64,000 nt of DNA, taken from the NCBI GenBank assembly GCA_905331475.1, contig CAJNYU010001767.1:62001-126000 (forward strand). Reading direction: 5' to 3'. Shown one piece after another: positions 20,435 through 32,414 of the stretch. Below the pieces are notes generated by a model. That model ran no database searches. It saw nothing but the letters and a program-made list of their open reading frames with translations, and had not been told where the DNA came from. Position 1 is the stretch's first letter. The number at the start of each line of letters is the position of its first letter. Both the position numbers and the translations under genes were made by a program. The DNA is from Rotaria socialis (lineage: Eukaryota; Rotifera; Eurotatoria; Philodinida; Philodinidae).

Positions 20435-22211
20435 AGCACTAGAAAACTATGCCGTACAACTCATAGTTTTAAAATAATAACTTAAAACAAGTGTGCTTAC
20501 GTACTAGAATTAGATATAGAAGGTTAGACATGAACGATTTTTACCGTAGAATGAATATTTACGATGATTCTGTCCTTATAATATTTTCATTGAATAACCA
20601 AGAAAAAATGAGTAGACTTTGTTAATGTGATGGAACATCTGTTTGAACGACAAAAGAAAGCATTTAATAGACAAGTATTATATTTTCTTTTGCATAGTAT
20701 GAAAATGGAACAGATGCTTTCATTGAATAATTATGATTGAAGAAAAACTTGTTATGAGCATTGATTGCAAAAGATCGATTCGCATGCCCACTTTTCTATA
20801 TATCATAAAATAAATGAAATTGCACTCTGTTAATATATCTTAAAAAGAACTCTACAGTTTGCTATGTCATAGTATATTGGATGAAGAAATGTTTCTCATG
20901 TTAAAATCGTTTTTTGCTTGAGACATTTATCATTCGACCTGTAAAAATAACTAATAAAAGATTATTTTGTTGTTTCAATCTATAAGTGTAGAATCTGTGA
21001 GAATTTAGTTCATGGAAATTTGAACTACAGTGTTGATCATCGATTAGTCGTATAATTGTTAAATATGAAGCAATGTTTACACTTGGAAAAATAGTTTTTC
21101 ATCGAGATATGTGATTGTTATAATTAGAAATGCTTTCCTTTTAAAACATAGTTAATACAATAGAAAACGTTTGAAACAGTTTGATGGTTGGAAATATTTT
21201 CCCGTGAGTAGACTCGTGTTGCTCCATCTTACCTTGTACTCTACCCTGCCCTAGGGTAGGACTAGGGTACGAAAACAAATAAAATTATTCATCTGGCAAG
21301 CTCTTCTTGCAATCTTTGATTAGAAGTAAGTAAATTATTTGTAAATTTCACGAGAACCTAAAGTTGCCAATCAAACAACTGCATGACCTCGTAGGATCTG
21401 AAACCACTCTCGAGTGTTCCACTGGGGAGACGAATGTACTTCTAAACAGAACAGAAAGTGTTCCCTCTACACATAAAAGTGAAACTGGAAAATGAAAGTC
21501 AAATGGTTGTACAGTTTATTTTGGTTAACATCAGTGAAAATGACATGATTAGCATAGAAAAATTGTTGATTTCAGATATCTGCCTTCTTATTATAGCATC
21601 TTCGAAGGATGGTTCTGCTTGACAAAACATGTTTTTGTAAAATATGGAGTGAGAAGGATAAGTAGCTATAACATTCGCATCGCTATAGGATACAAAAAAA
21701 AACGTCATCTTAGTGTTGTTGGGATTATGTAAGTGACAAATGTGTCATTGACAAAAAGAAGAATTTCTTGTTTAAAAAAGCATTTTCAGAAAGTTAAAAT
21801 GTCTTTTCGCCCATTAGCTAACCATCTGATCTACAATTCAAATTCATCGTCTGTGTATTTATTTTAGAATGAAATGCAGATAAAACGAAAACATGTCTCC
21901 TGTTACATAACGCTCATAAAAGAAAGTTGAGAATACGAACCTATTAGATTGTTTATCTGAAATGAGTGTCAGAAAAAAAATATTTCGCTTAATCGTATCA
22001 AGGTCTAAGCTGATTTACAAGAGATATAGTAATAGTTTCTGTACAAAGGAGTTAATTGTAACTTACTTCTAAATGAGAGCTTGAGATAGTATTTCAAATG
22101 TATGTTTAGAAATGGAAGCTTTTTTTTTATCTCAACTACATTTTTATTTCAAGACATTCAACAACATGAGTACTACTATTCAACATAACCAAGCAACATG
22201 CCGAATATTGA
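20435..22211. other. Intergenic stretch
   Basis: No gene recognised. A short GC-richer palindromic patch (CTGCCCTAGGGTAGG) lies near 21247. Confidence 0.4.
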
Positions 22212-22820
22212 ATCCCAACCAACTACCTCGTACGATTTGTTTGTTTTGAAACTTCACTGGCCAGTGATCGTTTTCTTTCAATTTGGCAACTATTTGTTAC
22301 TGGCTTTTTGAATAAAGGCATTGAATTACTTCTTTTCAATGAAGTACAAGTGTCTTCTTTTCAATCTGTACCATATCACTTCATTTCACCAGACTGGTGG
22401 CCAAAATCAGTTTTCGAACAAATCTTTCCCAATGGACAAATAATGGGCAATGTTAACTTTAGTTTTGTACGAGTAGCTCAAGTGGATGGCTTTCTCCTCG
22501 GTGATTACATATTGTCACCGAATATCGATCCACGAGCATGGCTTCCTGCCAGTAAACTATTTGTTCTCGGCTCTGAATCATCACTGCCCATCGTCGAAAC
22601 GAAAGCTATACAACAAGAAACTGAAGCTGAATGTGTACTCTTCTTTATTCGATCAAACGAAAACTGCGAGAGTTTATTTGGCTGGTTGCTCGAGTTGCGC
22701 GGTATTATAACTATCTCAGGACATCAGCATGAACACCTTCGTAAGATTCTTATACCGCAAAACATTCAGCGTCGTGTACAGTTTGATATGTTTCAACAGT
22801 TACTTGGTCTCCCACAGTAA
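22212..22820 (+). CDS. Unrecognised protein, 5' end unresolved
   Basis: The frame is open from 22212 (after a TGA at 22209) to a TAA at 22818-22820, about 202 codons without an obvious ATG near the beginning, so an upstream exon or a damaged start is likely. An ATG at 22199 runs in another frame for ~38 codons. The protein is rich in aromatic and hydrophobic residues (FLSIWQLFVTGFLNKG, YHFISPDWWPKSVFEQIFP, CESLFGWLLELRGI) and looks globular. AATAAAGTG at 22902 could be its polyadenylation signal. No family recognised. Confidence 0.5.
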   Translation: MPTNYLVRFVCFETSLASDRFLSIWQLFVTGFLNKGIELLLFNEVQVSSFQSVPYHFISPDWWPKSVFEQIFPNGQIMGNVNFSFVRVAQVDGFLLGDYILSPNIDPRAWLPASKLFVLGSESSLPIVETKAIQQETEAECVLFFIRSNENCESLFGWLLELRGIITISGHQHEHLRKILIPQNIQRRVQFDMFQQLLGLPQ

Positions 22821-23466
22821 TCTTTTTTTTCGTCTTCAATTGATCCTATGATTTCTATTTCTATAATTCAACTATTGGTATATACTGAAAACTTTAATCA
22901 AATAAAGTGTGACTAGAGATTGCCGGTGTGGTTCCGTTCGTTTGAAGTATGAAGATTTATGTGTTTGGCTGAATCCATAAAAGGAAGAATCATCATGCCA
23001 TATGTACGCTTTTATACAATGATAGTGATGTGCAGATCAACGCTCATGTCATTTTCATATAAGATTTATAAGAGCATTCTACAGATTTCAATATTTTATA
23101 AAAAAAGAGAAAAATTGTGTTAATCTGTATGCATCCGATGCATGACTAAGTTCTTGAATGAATTTTTTTTTCAATAATCAAGTAATGCTCTGAAAACATG
23201 TTTTTAAGAATGAAATTTTATGAATACTGAATCAAAATCTCTATTACTGCATCCAATCATGTATTAGCCATATGTTTCTCTTGCAAACTAATGTTTGAAA
23301 GAGAAGGAAAGATTGTATGCATCGATGTTTTTTTTTAATTATGTTCTACTGAAACCATGTATTTGTTGATGCATTGATGTTGCAAAGAATAAAACAAGAG
23401 CAAAAAAAATTACTAATTTCGTTTTTTTCTTCTCTTTTGAATTTTACGGCAATTCTATATGCATAA
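22821..23466. other. Intergenic stretch
   Basis: No gene seen; contains the probable 3' end of the preceding gene and the promoter side of the next. Confidence 0.4.
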
Positions 23467-24846
23467 ATGGCAACTGATGCGCAGGATAGTAACAAAGAAA
23501 ATAAAATAGAATCACCAACCAACAGTGATGACGATGTGAGTTTAATCATTTGAAATCTTGAAATCTTAGTGAATATAAATCTATATTAAGATAAAATCCC
23601 ATTCATATCGATTATTATCACCTGATGCTGAACTTCTTTCAGCTGCCGATGCAGAAGATGAAGCCAATTCAAATGAATCAGCATACTCAGACAATCCAGA
23701 AAAACGACTATCAATACTAGAGCCTCCATTATCCCATTCATCACCCGATATATCAATACCTATTCGACCATGGTCGGATTTTTCACAAGCTACTACATCA
23801 GCTCCACAGGAAAAATGTTTATCTCGTTCATATCAATTTGTTCAACTAGAACAAGCTCTTAAGTCAACAAAGCTTATTGAGAATTATCATGATCGAATCA
23901 AATTTAACAATGATTATCGCGAAGCATTACGAGAAAATAAATTTGAAGAATTTTCAAAAACATATCGTAAAAAACTTGATGATCATCATGAAAAAATTCG
24001 ACAAGAACATAGAAGAAAAATGACACGAACATTTACGTTTGTGGATTTAGAGAAAAATTTTCTGGCACGCGATCCAACACGTGATATTAAAATAATATTT
24101 ATTGATGATCCAATAGTACGTTCAACTGGACAATCTGCGTACGTTAAATAAATCTTATGTTTAGATTTTGATAGAGCCTAAGTTTCTACAGATTTTGCTG
24201 TTGATTTGAGAAATACTAGAAATAGATTTGTTAACATCAAGCTAAAATCATTTGAATAATTTTGTTGTTTATTGAAAATAATTCTAGAAGCCTTCATCCA
24301 GCTTACACGACTTATCCGAATTCATCATTATCAATTCAATCGAATGAAACTGATATTGAAACATTTTATGAGAATAGACTTGATTATCTTCTTCAAAATC
24401 CGTCTGAGGCTCGAGATGAAATTATTTTATACGCTCGTCGAGCTGGTGAACTACTTCATGAACGTTTACCGCGTTTATCTCGTGTTCCACATCGTGTTGA
24501 TATTGTTGATCAACGTGAATCTAAAGGAAATCTTGATGAACGTACATTATTACAAATGAAACATAGACATGCACTATCATTAGTAGCGCATCGTCGTCAA
24601 TTGTTAAAGAAAATGATGACACAAGCAAAGAAGAATCAAACTAAAATGGGAAAATTAGATATGCCAACACCATTCAAAATGAATAGCTCAGTTTATTTTC
24701 GAGATTTATTTCAAGATGTCAATCAATTTGAAAAAACAGCGACGGAAGAACAACAATATAGACGTCCTCAAACTAGTTATAATTCAAGAAGTACGTTGAG
24801 TCAAGCTTCTGATTATTATTTTTCTCAAATCAAAAAGAAAAACTAA
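23467..24846 (+). CDS. Unrecognised charged protein, three exons
   Basis: Exons 23467-23535, 23591-24138 and 24288-24846; introns GTGAGT...TTAAG (55 bp) and GTACGT...TCTAG (149 bp). Phases join correctly to give 391 aa. The N-terminus is acidic (ATDAQDSNKENKIESP). The middle is highly charged and helical (YRKKLDDHHEKIRQEHRRKM), followed by TFTFVDLEKNFLARDP and a short hydrophobic strand (IKIIFIDDPIV). The last exon has more helices (ARRAGELLHERLPRLSR, AHRRQLLKKMMTQAKK). No signal peptide or membrane segment. It resembles coiled-coil cytoskeletal or ciliary proteins in composition only; no family recognised. Confidence 0.7.
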
Positions 24847-25881
24847 AAGAAAAACAGCGGTATTTTCTATCAAGCTGAATTCGTTTTCTAGATAATCCTT
24901 TCACATGCATGGTATCTAACCTACGTATATGAATACGCCTTATATATTTTTTTTAATCAAACAATTATTTATCACTATAAAAATAAAACCGTGAATCTAT
25001 TTTTAGTTGTTGAAGATGGTAAACAATTAAACCGCTAAATCAGGAACGATGTGAATTTTTTAAAATTGTTTACGCATTATCAAATTTTCAGAAACAAAAT
25101 GAAAAAAATGATTGAATTATGAAAGAAAAGATTCTAATTAGACAGTCACTCTTTATTCTATAGCTTGGAAGTCCTTTTAAATACTACAAATATATCCATT
25201 TTAATTGTAGCATATAATATGATAACAGTGGAAAGTGTTTTTGATAGATAAATGATAAACTCTTCATGAGTGCAATCGTTTACTGATTAGTTAAATTTAA
25301 GACTTTTTCAAATGTAAAAGATTAATGATAATTTACACATAGGATAATCTATCCATCAAATTTATTTGTTCTGATTGCATTGGAATCACCAATCAGAAGA
25401 CTTTATTGCACGTCTGCATTCCGCATGGAGAGGTTTTAATTGAAACACTCGATAGAAACCTCAAAAGACTCCGGATTACATGCTGATCTAAAATTTTACT
25501 CACATAAATCTTAAAGAGAATTTATCCAAAATATTGAACTTTTAGAATAACACTCGAAATGACAAATTTTTGAGAAAACTGGCATCATAGGGTCGCCAAG
25601 AAATAAATAGTGAAGAGCATAGTCTCGATTAGTATTATAGTCCTGTTAGAGTCTTTGCTATAGATCATGTAGTAGCTATAGGATACATTCAAACTGTCAT
25701 AACATTAACTCGTTGCAAAAAGACATTTTATGTATTGTGATGCAATGGGGATCTATAACAGTAAGACAGAACAAAATATTATCAGAAAGAACAGAAAAGA
25801 AAGAAAGGCAACAAAATAATAAAATCACATGATAAGTTTTATTTTCTTGTTCTATTCGTTTTTGCATAAAATCAACCAAAT
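24847..25881. other. Intergenic stretch
   Basis: No gene or repeat recognised between the charged-protein gene and the GNAT pseudogene. Confidence 0.4.
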
Positions 25882-27058
25882 ATGACTGTCGATGAATATA
25901 TCTATGAAATGATTAACAATGAAAACCAGAGATGGGCAAGTCAGCGTTTTTTCGACTCAAGTCAAGTCAAGTGAGTTTCTGAAAATTTCAAGTCAAGTCA
26001 AGTCAAGTCAAGTCATGAGTAGTTCAAAATATTTTCAAGTCAAGTCAAGTCTGATTTCAAGTCAAGTCAGACGTTTTCAAGTCAAGTCAATTTGAGTCAT
26101 AATTCATTCAAAAAATCATCAGGTGAAGTCATTTTTTGACTTGACTTGCCCATCTTTGATTTATTATTTGTATTTTTCTTCTACATTTCAAATTAGAGTT
26201 CAGAAATTCAATTAATAAAAGTTCTCTATACATATAATTTTGACTTGACTTGAATTTCTCTGTACGACTTGTTGCAAGTCAAGTCAAGTCAAGTCATAAT
26301 CCATTCAAAAAAATCATCAAGTCAAGTCGAGTCAAGTCTGACTTGACTTGATTTGACCCGATTCAAGTCATTTTTTGACTTGACTTGCCCATCTCTGATG
26401 AAAACGATGCACTTTGTGCTGAACTGATTGCAGTGGAGTTTTCTGTACATAATCCTCTGACTATCTTTGGAAAACAAACACCAGTAGATTTTTTCAAGGA
26501 ATGGTCATGGCATGGGTCATGGTCACTGACGGCAGAATTGCTCGATGAACGATTATCATTCCTTGTGAATCATTGTTCATCTAGAGAAATTGTTGGTGCT
26601 GCTATTGCTGGTGATTTATATCGATATCATCATCGACATCCATATGATGCTTCTTGTCCTCCAAATGCCAATCCAATATTTGATTTACTTGATGAAATGG
26701 ATAATGTTTTTATCGTAAAGGATTTCGGTCAAGAATTACAACTAAATTTAGTTTTACAGATGCAATTGACTGCAGCCAGTTCCAAGCATTCAGGTAAAAG
26801 CATAACTAGTCAGTTGAACACGGCTATGATTAATTATGAGCAAAATGAGAAGGATTCAAATATGCTTTTACTCCAGCAACCAATCCAGTGACAAGACATA
26901 TCTAGGTGAATAGGATGGGTGGAAAAGAAGAGACGGTTGTTGATCCAACCACATCGACATGGAAAAAGAAAAGTGATCAGTTATCATATCCTTGCAAAGA
27001 TTACACATGTGGATCAATACCAGATGTCATTATTGAAATGAAATCTGATAAGAGTTAA
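25882..27058 (+). pseudogene. GNAT-like acetyltransferase gene interrupted by a hAT MITE, frameshifted
   Basis: ATG at 25882 opens 15 codons ending at AAC 25924-25926, where a 471-bp MITE begins. After the element and the second copy of the 8-bp duplication, the same frame resumes at 26406 and stays open to 26891. The product looks like a GNAT N-acetyltransferase: REIVGAAIAGDLY resembles the central strand, QMQLTAASSKHSGKSI the acetyl-CoA-binding region, and NPVTRHI...NRMGG the later helix. From about 26850 the similarity continues only in the +1 frame (GFKYAFTPATNPVTRHI), which has a TAG at 26904-26906 and ends at 27056-27058. So there are three lesions: insertion, one frameshift and one nonsense codon. 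GNATs acetylate amines; the substrate is unknown. Confidence 0.7.
25919..26405. mobile_element. hAT MITE with AAGTC arrays and perfect 8-bp target duplication
   Basis: Element 25927-26397 (471 bp). Terminal inverted repeats CAGAGATGGGCAAGTCA at the left and the complement at the right (17 bp). Identical 8-bp duplications ATGAAAAC at 25919-25926 and 26398-26405. CAGAG-type ends with an 8-bp duplication indicate the hAT superfamily. The interior is built from many AAGTC / GACTT pentamers (tandem CAAGTCAAGTC runs) in both orientations. No transposase. Confidence 0.9.
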
Positions 27059-27700
27059 TATACTTCTTGTTTATTTTTTTCTACAATCTCTATTATCGAA
27101 CGTAACATTATTATATGTATCACAGGTAATTTTCTAGATAAAAATAAAAATGATTAAACACATCAAAATAAATTTTTGTCATTTCTTTTCTATCAATCCA
27201 TTGAGTTGTAAGTGTATTTTGTTTTCAGCTGTTATCTTCGTTGATAGTAGACAAAAAAATTGCTACAACTGTTCTTGTAGTGTTTACAATAAGGATTCAA
27301 TGAAGAGAAATTCTATTCGTAATAACAGACATTCGGTAATCCATTTCAATCAATGTATGCATACATATCGCAACGTTTGCTGTTTATTTATTTCTTCGAA
27401 ACCAGTTTTCATAAGATAGCTGTTTGTTTCTGATATATGAGATATTATTTTCAAAACATACTCGAACGATTTCTCTAAGAAAGTATTTTAAAAAACAATG
27501 AAAACAGATTTAAAGTATTTTTTTAATACTTATATAAATTTCAGCTTTTATATAATTTTACTTGTGAGTTGAAATTAGTAAGATAAACAATGTTTAAAAG
27601 TCAACTCACATTGCTTGTATAAATATTAATGTAGTTTTAAAATAACTTTGTTTTTACAGTAGTCTTGATTAATAAAAAAATAAGGTCACAAAATTTAGAA
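27059..27700. other. Intergenic stretch
   Basis: No gene recognised. An 89-codon plus frame at 27150-27419 is Cys/Asn-rich with no domain and is probably chance. Confidence 0.4.
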
Positions 27701-29663
27701 CTATCTTCTATATTCATCGATAGAATCCATTTGCGGATCCACAGCACCAATCAATGCTTTAACAACGTAGTCTCCAAACGAAAATGGATAATTGGGTCCT
27801 TGAGTTCGACGTACTTCTTCTCGTTCTGTTTTATAATCATCCACAACATCAACATTTACCATAGAACGATCCCATTGTGATAAATATTCTACACTGGAGT
27901 CGTCATCTGTACAAGCCAAAAATGTTACATACATACTATTTGCTTGACGTTCATTTCGCATTAGATTTTCTAAACTTCTTATATCGACATTACCAAGATT
28001 ATCTGTTGGCGCTCCATCTGTGGCAATGAAAACTAATAAACGTTTGTTACTATTTGGTTTACTTGCTCCTGATTGAAAAATTCGTCGTAAAGCAGGCGTA
28101 AGAGGTGTCAATCCTTTCGGAGATTGACTAAATGATTCTACAACTTGTGCAGGATCTGTAACATTGAGCATAGCAGGTCGATTAAGAAAATGTACATCAA
28201 CTCCATTCGAATCAAATACGGTACCAATATCGATAACAATTTGTACGATAGCTCGTAATTCATCCCAACGAGTACCATTTGTACCGCTGACCGGTGTATT
28301 CATTGAACCAGAATCATCGCACAATACAACAATTTCGAATTGTTGAAGTATATTTAAACGCTGTGCTAACATATCACTAATTTCATATTTTCCAGATATG
28401 TTACGAATACGATCTTTGTTAGTGTTTGCATTGTAGCCACCACCTTAAATAAAAATGAAAATATGAAATCGAATCATTGCAAACTGCAAACCAAATGCTT
28501 GTCGGGGATCGTTTTGAGGATATCCACCTATTCAAAAATAAATCTTTTGTAAAAGAAAACTTCGACTATTCTGAAAAAGTATAATATTACCTTGAGACTG
28601 TTGAGGATACGATGGCGCATAAGGATTATTCGAGGGCTGTTGCTGAGGATACGATGGTCTATTTGGATTTGGAAATGGTTGTTGTTGCTGCGGGTACGAT
28701 GGCCCATAGGAATTCTGAAATGCTTGCTGCTGTGGATACGAAGGATCATTTGGATTTTGATAAGGTTGCTGTTGTGGATACGATGGACCATATGCATTTG
28801 GAAATGGTTGTTGTTGCTGCGGGTACGATGGTCCATAGGAATTCTGAAATGGTTGTTGCTGTAGATTTGATGGACCGTTTGGATTTTGATAAGGTTGCTG
28901 TTGTGAATACGATGGACCATATGCATTTGGAAATGGTTGTTGTTGTGGATTCGATGATCCGTAAGGATTCTGAAATGGTTGTTGCTGTGGATTTGATGGA
29001 CCATTGGGTTTATTAAATGACTGTTGTTGTGGATTGTTTTGTGAATAAACACCTAGTTAATTCTTCGAATTATGTTATTGGATTTCAACTAAATGGTTGT
29101 TTACCTTGCTGAGGTGGGGAAGGATTTTGATTAGTGCTTGAATTTGCTAAAAGAAATTATATTTATTAATATTAAAACTTAATATTTCGTTGGAATTTAA
29201 ATTTCGGCTAACTTGATAGTGGTAGCTGATTACCAGGATAAACCGGTGGATTTGAACTTTGGCTAGAGGCGCCACCTACAAACATTTAAGTATTAATGAT
29301 CAACTTATAATAGTACTTATTAGATTTTAAATTTAATCATTGAAGCTGACCTTGATTTGTTGCTGTGGGTTGTCCAACGTTAGGTAGTGAGTATGATGAA
29401 AAAGAGCTTGCATTCGATGATTGAGCATTTGTTGGATAGGGAGCTGTATATGATGGTGCCGGAGGCGCACTTGGATATGGTAGTTGGGATGATTGTGCTC
29501 CAGGATAAGTTGCATTTTGAGCAGATGGATTCAACATCAAACTAGAAAATCCTAATGGTTTTGTATTCATATTAGGATTAGACATTAATACCGACGTTGA
29601 TGTTGAAGGTGGCATTGACCTGTTCGATGGTTGTGTGTTTCCTGGTCCCAGATTTGGATACAT
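27701..29663 (-). CDS. vWA-domain protein with Pro/Gln/Tyr-rich repeat region, six exons
   Basis: Exons (minus): 29663-29351, 29275-29234, 29146-29105, 29052-28591, 28527-28492, 28443-27701. Introns are 48-87 bp, all GT-AG and all phase 1; phases join to 545 aa. Residues 1-~105 are Ser/Pro/Asn-rich. Exon 4 encodes about six variants of a PQQQPFQNPYGPSYPQQQ-like repeat. Residues ~318-525 are a von Willebrand A domain: DDSGS MIDAS (Asp341, Ser343, Ser345), the Thr-containing LTPLTPAL loop, and FIATDGAPTD. All vWA metal ligands are present, so it should bind a divalent cation. No signal peptide, so probably intracellular. Q/P-rich tails attached to copine- or vWA-type domains occur in other eukaryotes; partner and role are unknown. 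Confidence 0.85.
28600..29010. repeat. Coding minisatellite in exon 4 of the vWA gene
   Basis: Imperfect tandem units, encoding variants of YPQQQPF(Q/P)N(P/A/S)YGPS on the minus strand. Blocks around 28670-28760 and 28800-28860 are almost identical, indicating recent duplication. Frames on the plus strand here are by-products of the repeat. Confidence 0.75.
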
Positions 29664-30898
29664 TATTACTTTCTCGTAGTTTTCTTTAATACTGATGGAT
29701 GTAAAAAAACGTGTGAGTACGACTTCGATGATTTTTTATGTTTCTTTCTGTCTCCGGTATTTATTCAGGCAATATCCTTTGTAAAAATGAATGTATGACT
29801 GAATACACGATGCAAAGTGAATGACAACATAAGGAAGAAAGAAAGAAAAAAGCTACTTCTGACAATATGTATGAGACGGCCATTCATTTTTTTGCGCACC
29901 TTTTCGTTAAGTATACTTACGTAGTAATTATGACACACGTTGATGTATGTACTTTTGTTTAAAAAAAAAGAAGAACACATAAAATGTTTTTTGAAGCTCG
30001 GTTTGCCTTTCCTTTGACTTGAAATATTTTTTCTCATAGTTAGTAAATATGCAGTCATTTTTAAAGTAGAATCCTATCGAAAAATTCTACAATTCTAAAA
30101 GAAAAACATAATTTGTCTGCATTAAGCAAGTTTTTTCGGCTAAAATTTAAGTTCAGTTCATTCGCCGTGTCTGCACGAATCAAACTCTTAAAACCTATCA
30201 TTAGTTTACTTACTCCAATTTAACTGTATTATTTGAATAGGATTAATGAAAAAGACAGTAGAGTTGTTTTATAAAAGATACGAAATACACATCATACTTG
30301 TATTAGGAGATTTGATAATCATTGCATACAATATTAGTAAAGTTTCCAAGAAATACATAAATTATTCAACCAATCTAACTAACATCATGCACGCATCAAT
30401 ATATGAGGTCTTAAAAGATCGGAAGTAAACTTACTTAGAATGGCAACTAAATAATAATTTCGAAATAAAAAGTTTTCTGCTAAATGGATCTAATACTTCG
30501 TCTAGAATACAAATATTCATTATATAAGAAATTGAGAATATGGCAAAAGATATAAGTATTCCTCGATTTGAAATGAGTCATGAATGATCCTCCGAAATCT
30601 TATTGGGTTTTTGAAAGTAGTCGATTAGACTTTAGGATCCGCCGGAAAAAAATAGAACTGGTCAATTATGTGCTATCATAGTGTAAGAAAAAAATCGTGA
30701 GAGCACATCAATGTTATTCGTGGCATGTATTTTATATGATAAGTTTTTGATAGTCCACCTCTTGAATCAATAACCATTGCTATAAGATTATTTATACAAC
30801 GACGATAGTTTGATTTACGCCAGATTTTAACTGCATATTTTATTTGTCTAATTATTTCTATAAAACACAACTGAAAGTTTATTTACAAAGTATAAATA
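29664..30898. other. Intergenic stretch
   Basis: Upstream region of the vWA gene and 3' flank of MsrB. No gene recognised; short frames (29765-30058 minus, 30246-30428 plus, 30676-30870 minus) have no domain. Confidence 0.4.
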
Positions 30899-31676
30899 TT
30901 ATTTTCCCCTTTGAAATTGAAGTGATGCCGAATTGACACAATGACGTTCTCGAACTATTTTACCATTAGCATCGCGTAGTCCTTCACCAGCGAAGACATG
31001 ACCTAAATACATAGAAAAACTTCGGATTATCTCAAAATCGAATCAAAAAATTCTCAGTGATAGGCAATGGGAAAATATTGAGAATATAATAGATACGATT
31101 TTTTTTCTTTTGATACTTTCATATTGCGCTTTTAATGGATAGGAATTTGCAATAAATCTCAACGAACTTCTTTGTAGAAATATGTAAAATCAATACAATA
31201 TAAATGCATCGATGGAAACAGGAAGTAATGAATTTATTTCTTAAAAATGCTCTCGTTCATTATAGAAATCTTAGACAAACCTAAATGACCGTTGCAAGTC
31301 GCACATGAGATTTCCTCTCGGTAACCATCTGCATCTACGTGTCGTCGAACTGCTGTATCAATTGAAGAACTGAATGCTGGCCAACCACAACGTGAATCAA
31401 ATTTTGATGAAGAACTATGGCAACAGAATAATTCTATTCATTTCAAAACAAAAGTAAGTATCCTATAAAATTTTACTCATATAATTCTTGTCCACAGCCA
31501 GCACATTTGTAGATTCCAGTTTCAAAATGTTTATCATATTCACCAGTACCCGGATATTCTGTATCTTTTTGTCTTAATATACGATATTGTTTATTAGTTA
31601 ACTTCTTTTTCCATTCTGCATCAGATAAATTCATTGCTGGTGGTTTAGCTTGTTGATTATTCGACGATGATGACAT
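30899..31676 (-). CDS. MSRB: Peptide-methionine (R)-S-oxide reductase MsrB
   Basis: Exons (minus): 31676-31477, 31414-31281, 31002-30899; introns of 62 and 278 bp, GT-AG, phases joining to 145 aa. It reduces methionine-R-sulfoxide in proteins. The full MsrB signature is present: EWKKKLTNKQYRILRQKDTE at the start, zinc Cys pairs Cys58-x2-Cys61 and Cys104-x2-Cys107, RCGWPAF with Cys76 (probable resolving Cys), HVFAGEGLRDANGK, and the catalytic Cys133 in RHCVNSASLQF. It has Cys rather than selenocysteine at the active site. There is no obvious long targeting peptide, so a cytosolic or nuclear form is likely. Length is typical of the single-domain enzyme. The paralogue number cannot be given from this window. 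Confidence 0.92.
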
Positions 31677-32008
31677 GTTGATTGTAAAACTTAAACAAGC
31701 AAAATGAGATAAATAAATAAAACTTTTCTTTCTTACTTGCTGTTGTGTAGAAAACGACAGTTACGTGAAAATAAATTTAAAGAGCGTAACATTATAAATA
31801 TAATTTGAAAATTTACAAAGTCTTGCACATTCTATGTACTCGAATGTATAATGAATTGAGTGAATTTTCTGAAATAGACTTAATTATATATATCAAACAC
31901 TTTATGATTGATTTACTTTTATAATAAATAAAAATTTATAGTTTTATTAATTATACAAAAAAACGAAAACAGACCTATTATCATTCAATAATGAGTCTCA
32001 CATAAACT
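31677..32008. other. Short intergenic stretch between MsrB and TMEM254
   Basis: No gene. Both neighbours read leftward, so this holds the MsrB promoter side and the TMEM254 3' flank. Confidence 0.4.
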
Positions 32009-32414
32009 TTACCATAACCCTCGACGTTTATATCCTTGTAGAATACTCAACGAAGGATATCCTATAAAACAAAACGGAACGCTGTATATTAAATCATCAA
32101 CAAGAGAATAAATAAAAACCTAAGATAAACGTTTGTATCATCCATAAATATGTTGAATCTTGATCGATGTTCAATTGTGAACATATTTGACGTGCAGCTA
32201 TTGCTTCAAATAAGTGTGCAATTACAGTAGCCCATAGAATAAGACATAATAAAATACGATAATTAGATATTAAATAATAACAGAAATCACCAAATAGACC
32301 CAAATACCGAAAAGGTATTGGATACGGCCAATGCGCCATAAGAAATAGATGGACTATACACGTAGGAATAATAATCCACCAAATTAATTTAGGAGATTCA
32401 AAAGCTTTACTCAT
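32009..32414 (-). CDS. TMEM254: TMEM254-like (DUF4499) membrane protein
   Basis: Exons (minus): 32414-32120 and 32061-32009; the 58-bp intron is GT-AG and joins in phase to give 115 aa, close to the usual ~120. The ATG sits immediately after a CAG (TTTATTGCAG), so an upstream 5'UTR exon is likely. Three hydrophobic segments are visible (LIWWIIIPTCIVHLFLM, RILLCLILWATVIAHLFEAI, YLWMIQTFILGYPSLSIL). The end (LQGYKRRG) matches the basic tail of the TMEM254 family. Family function is not established; it is a small conserved animal multipass protein. Confidence 0.75.

Noticed and set aside
25927-26397. Regular AAGTC repeats considered as a CRISPR-like or satellite array
   Set aside because: The repeats are pentamers without unique spacers and lie within hAT-type TIRs with an 8-bp target duplication.
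28592-29016. Long plus-strand frames opposite the vWA gene's exon 4
   Set aside because: They are the reverse reading of the Pro/Gln/Tyr minisatellite; low complexity, no start context.
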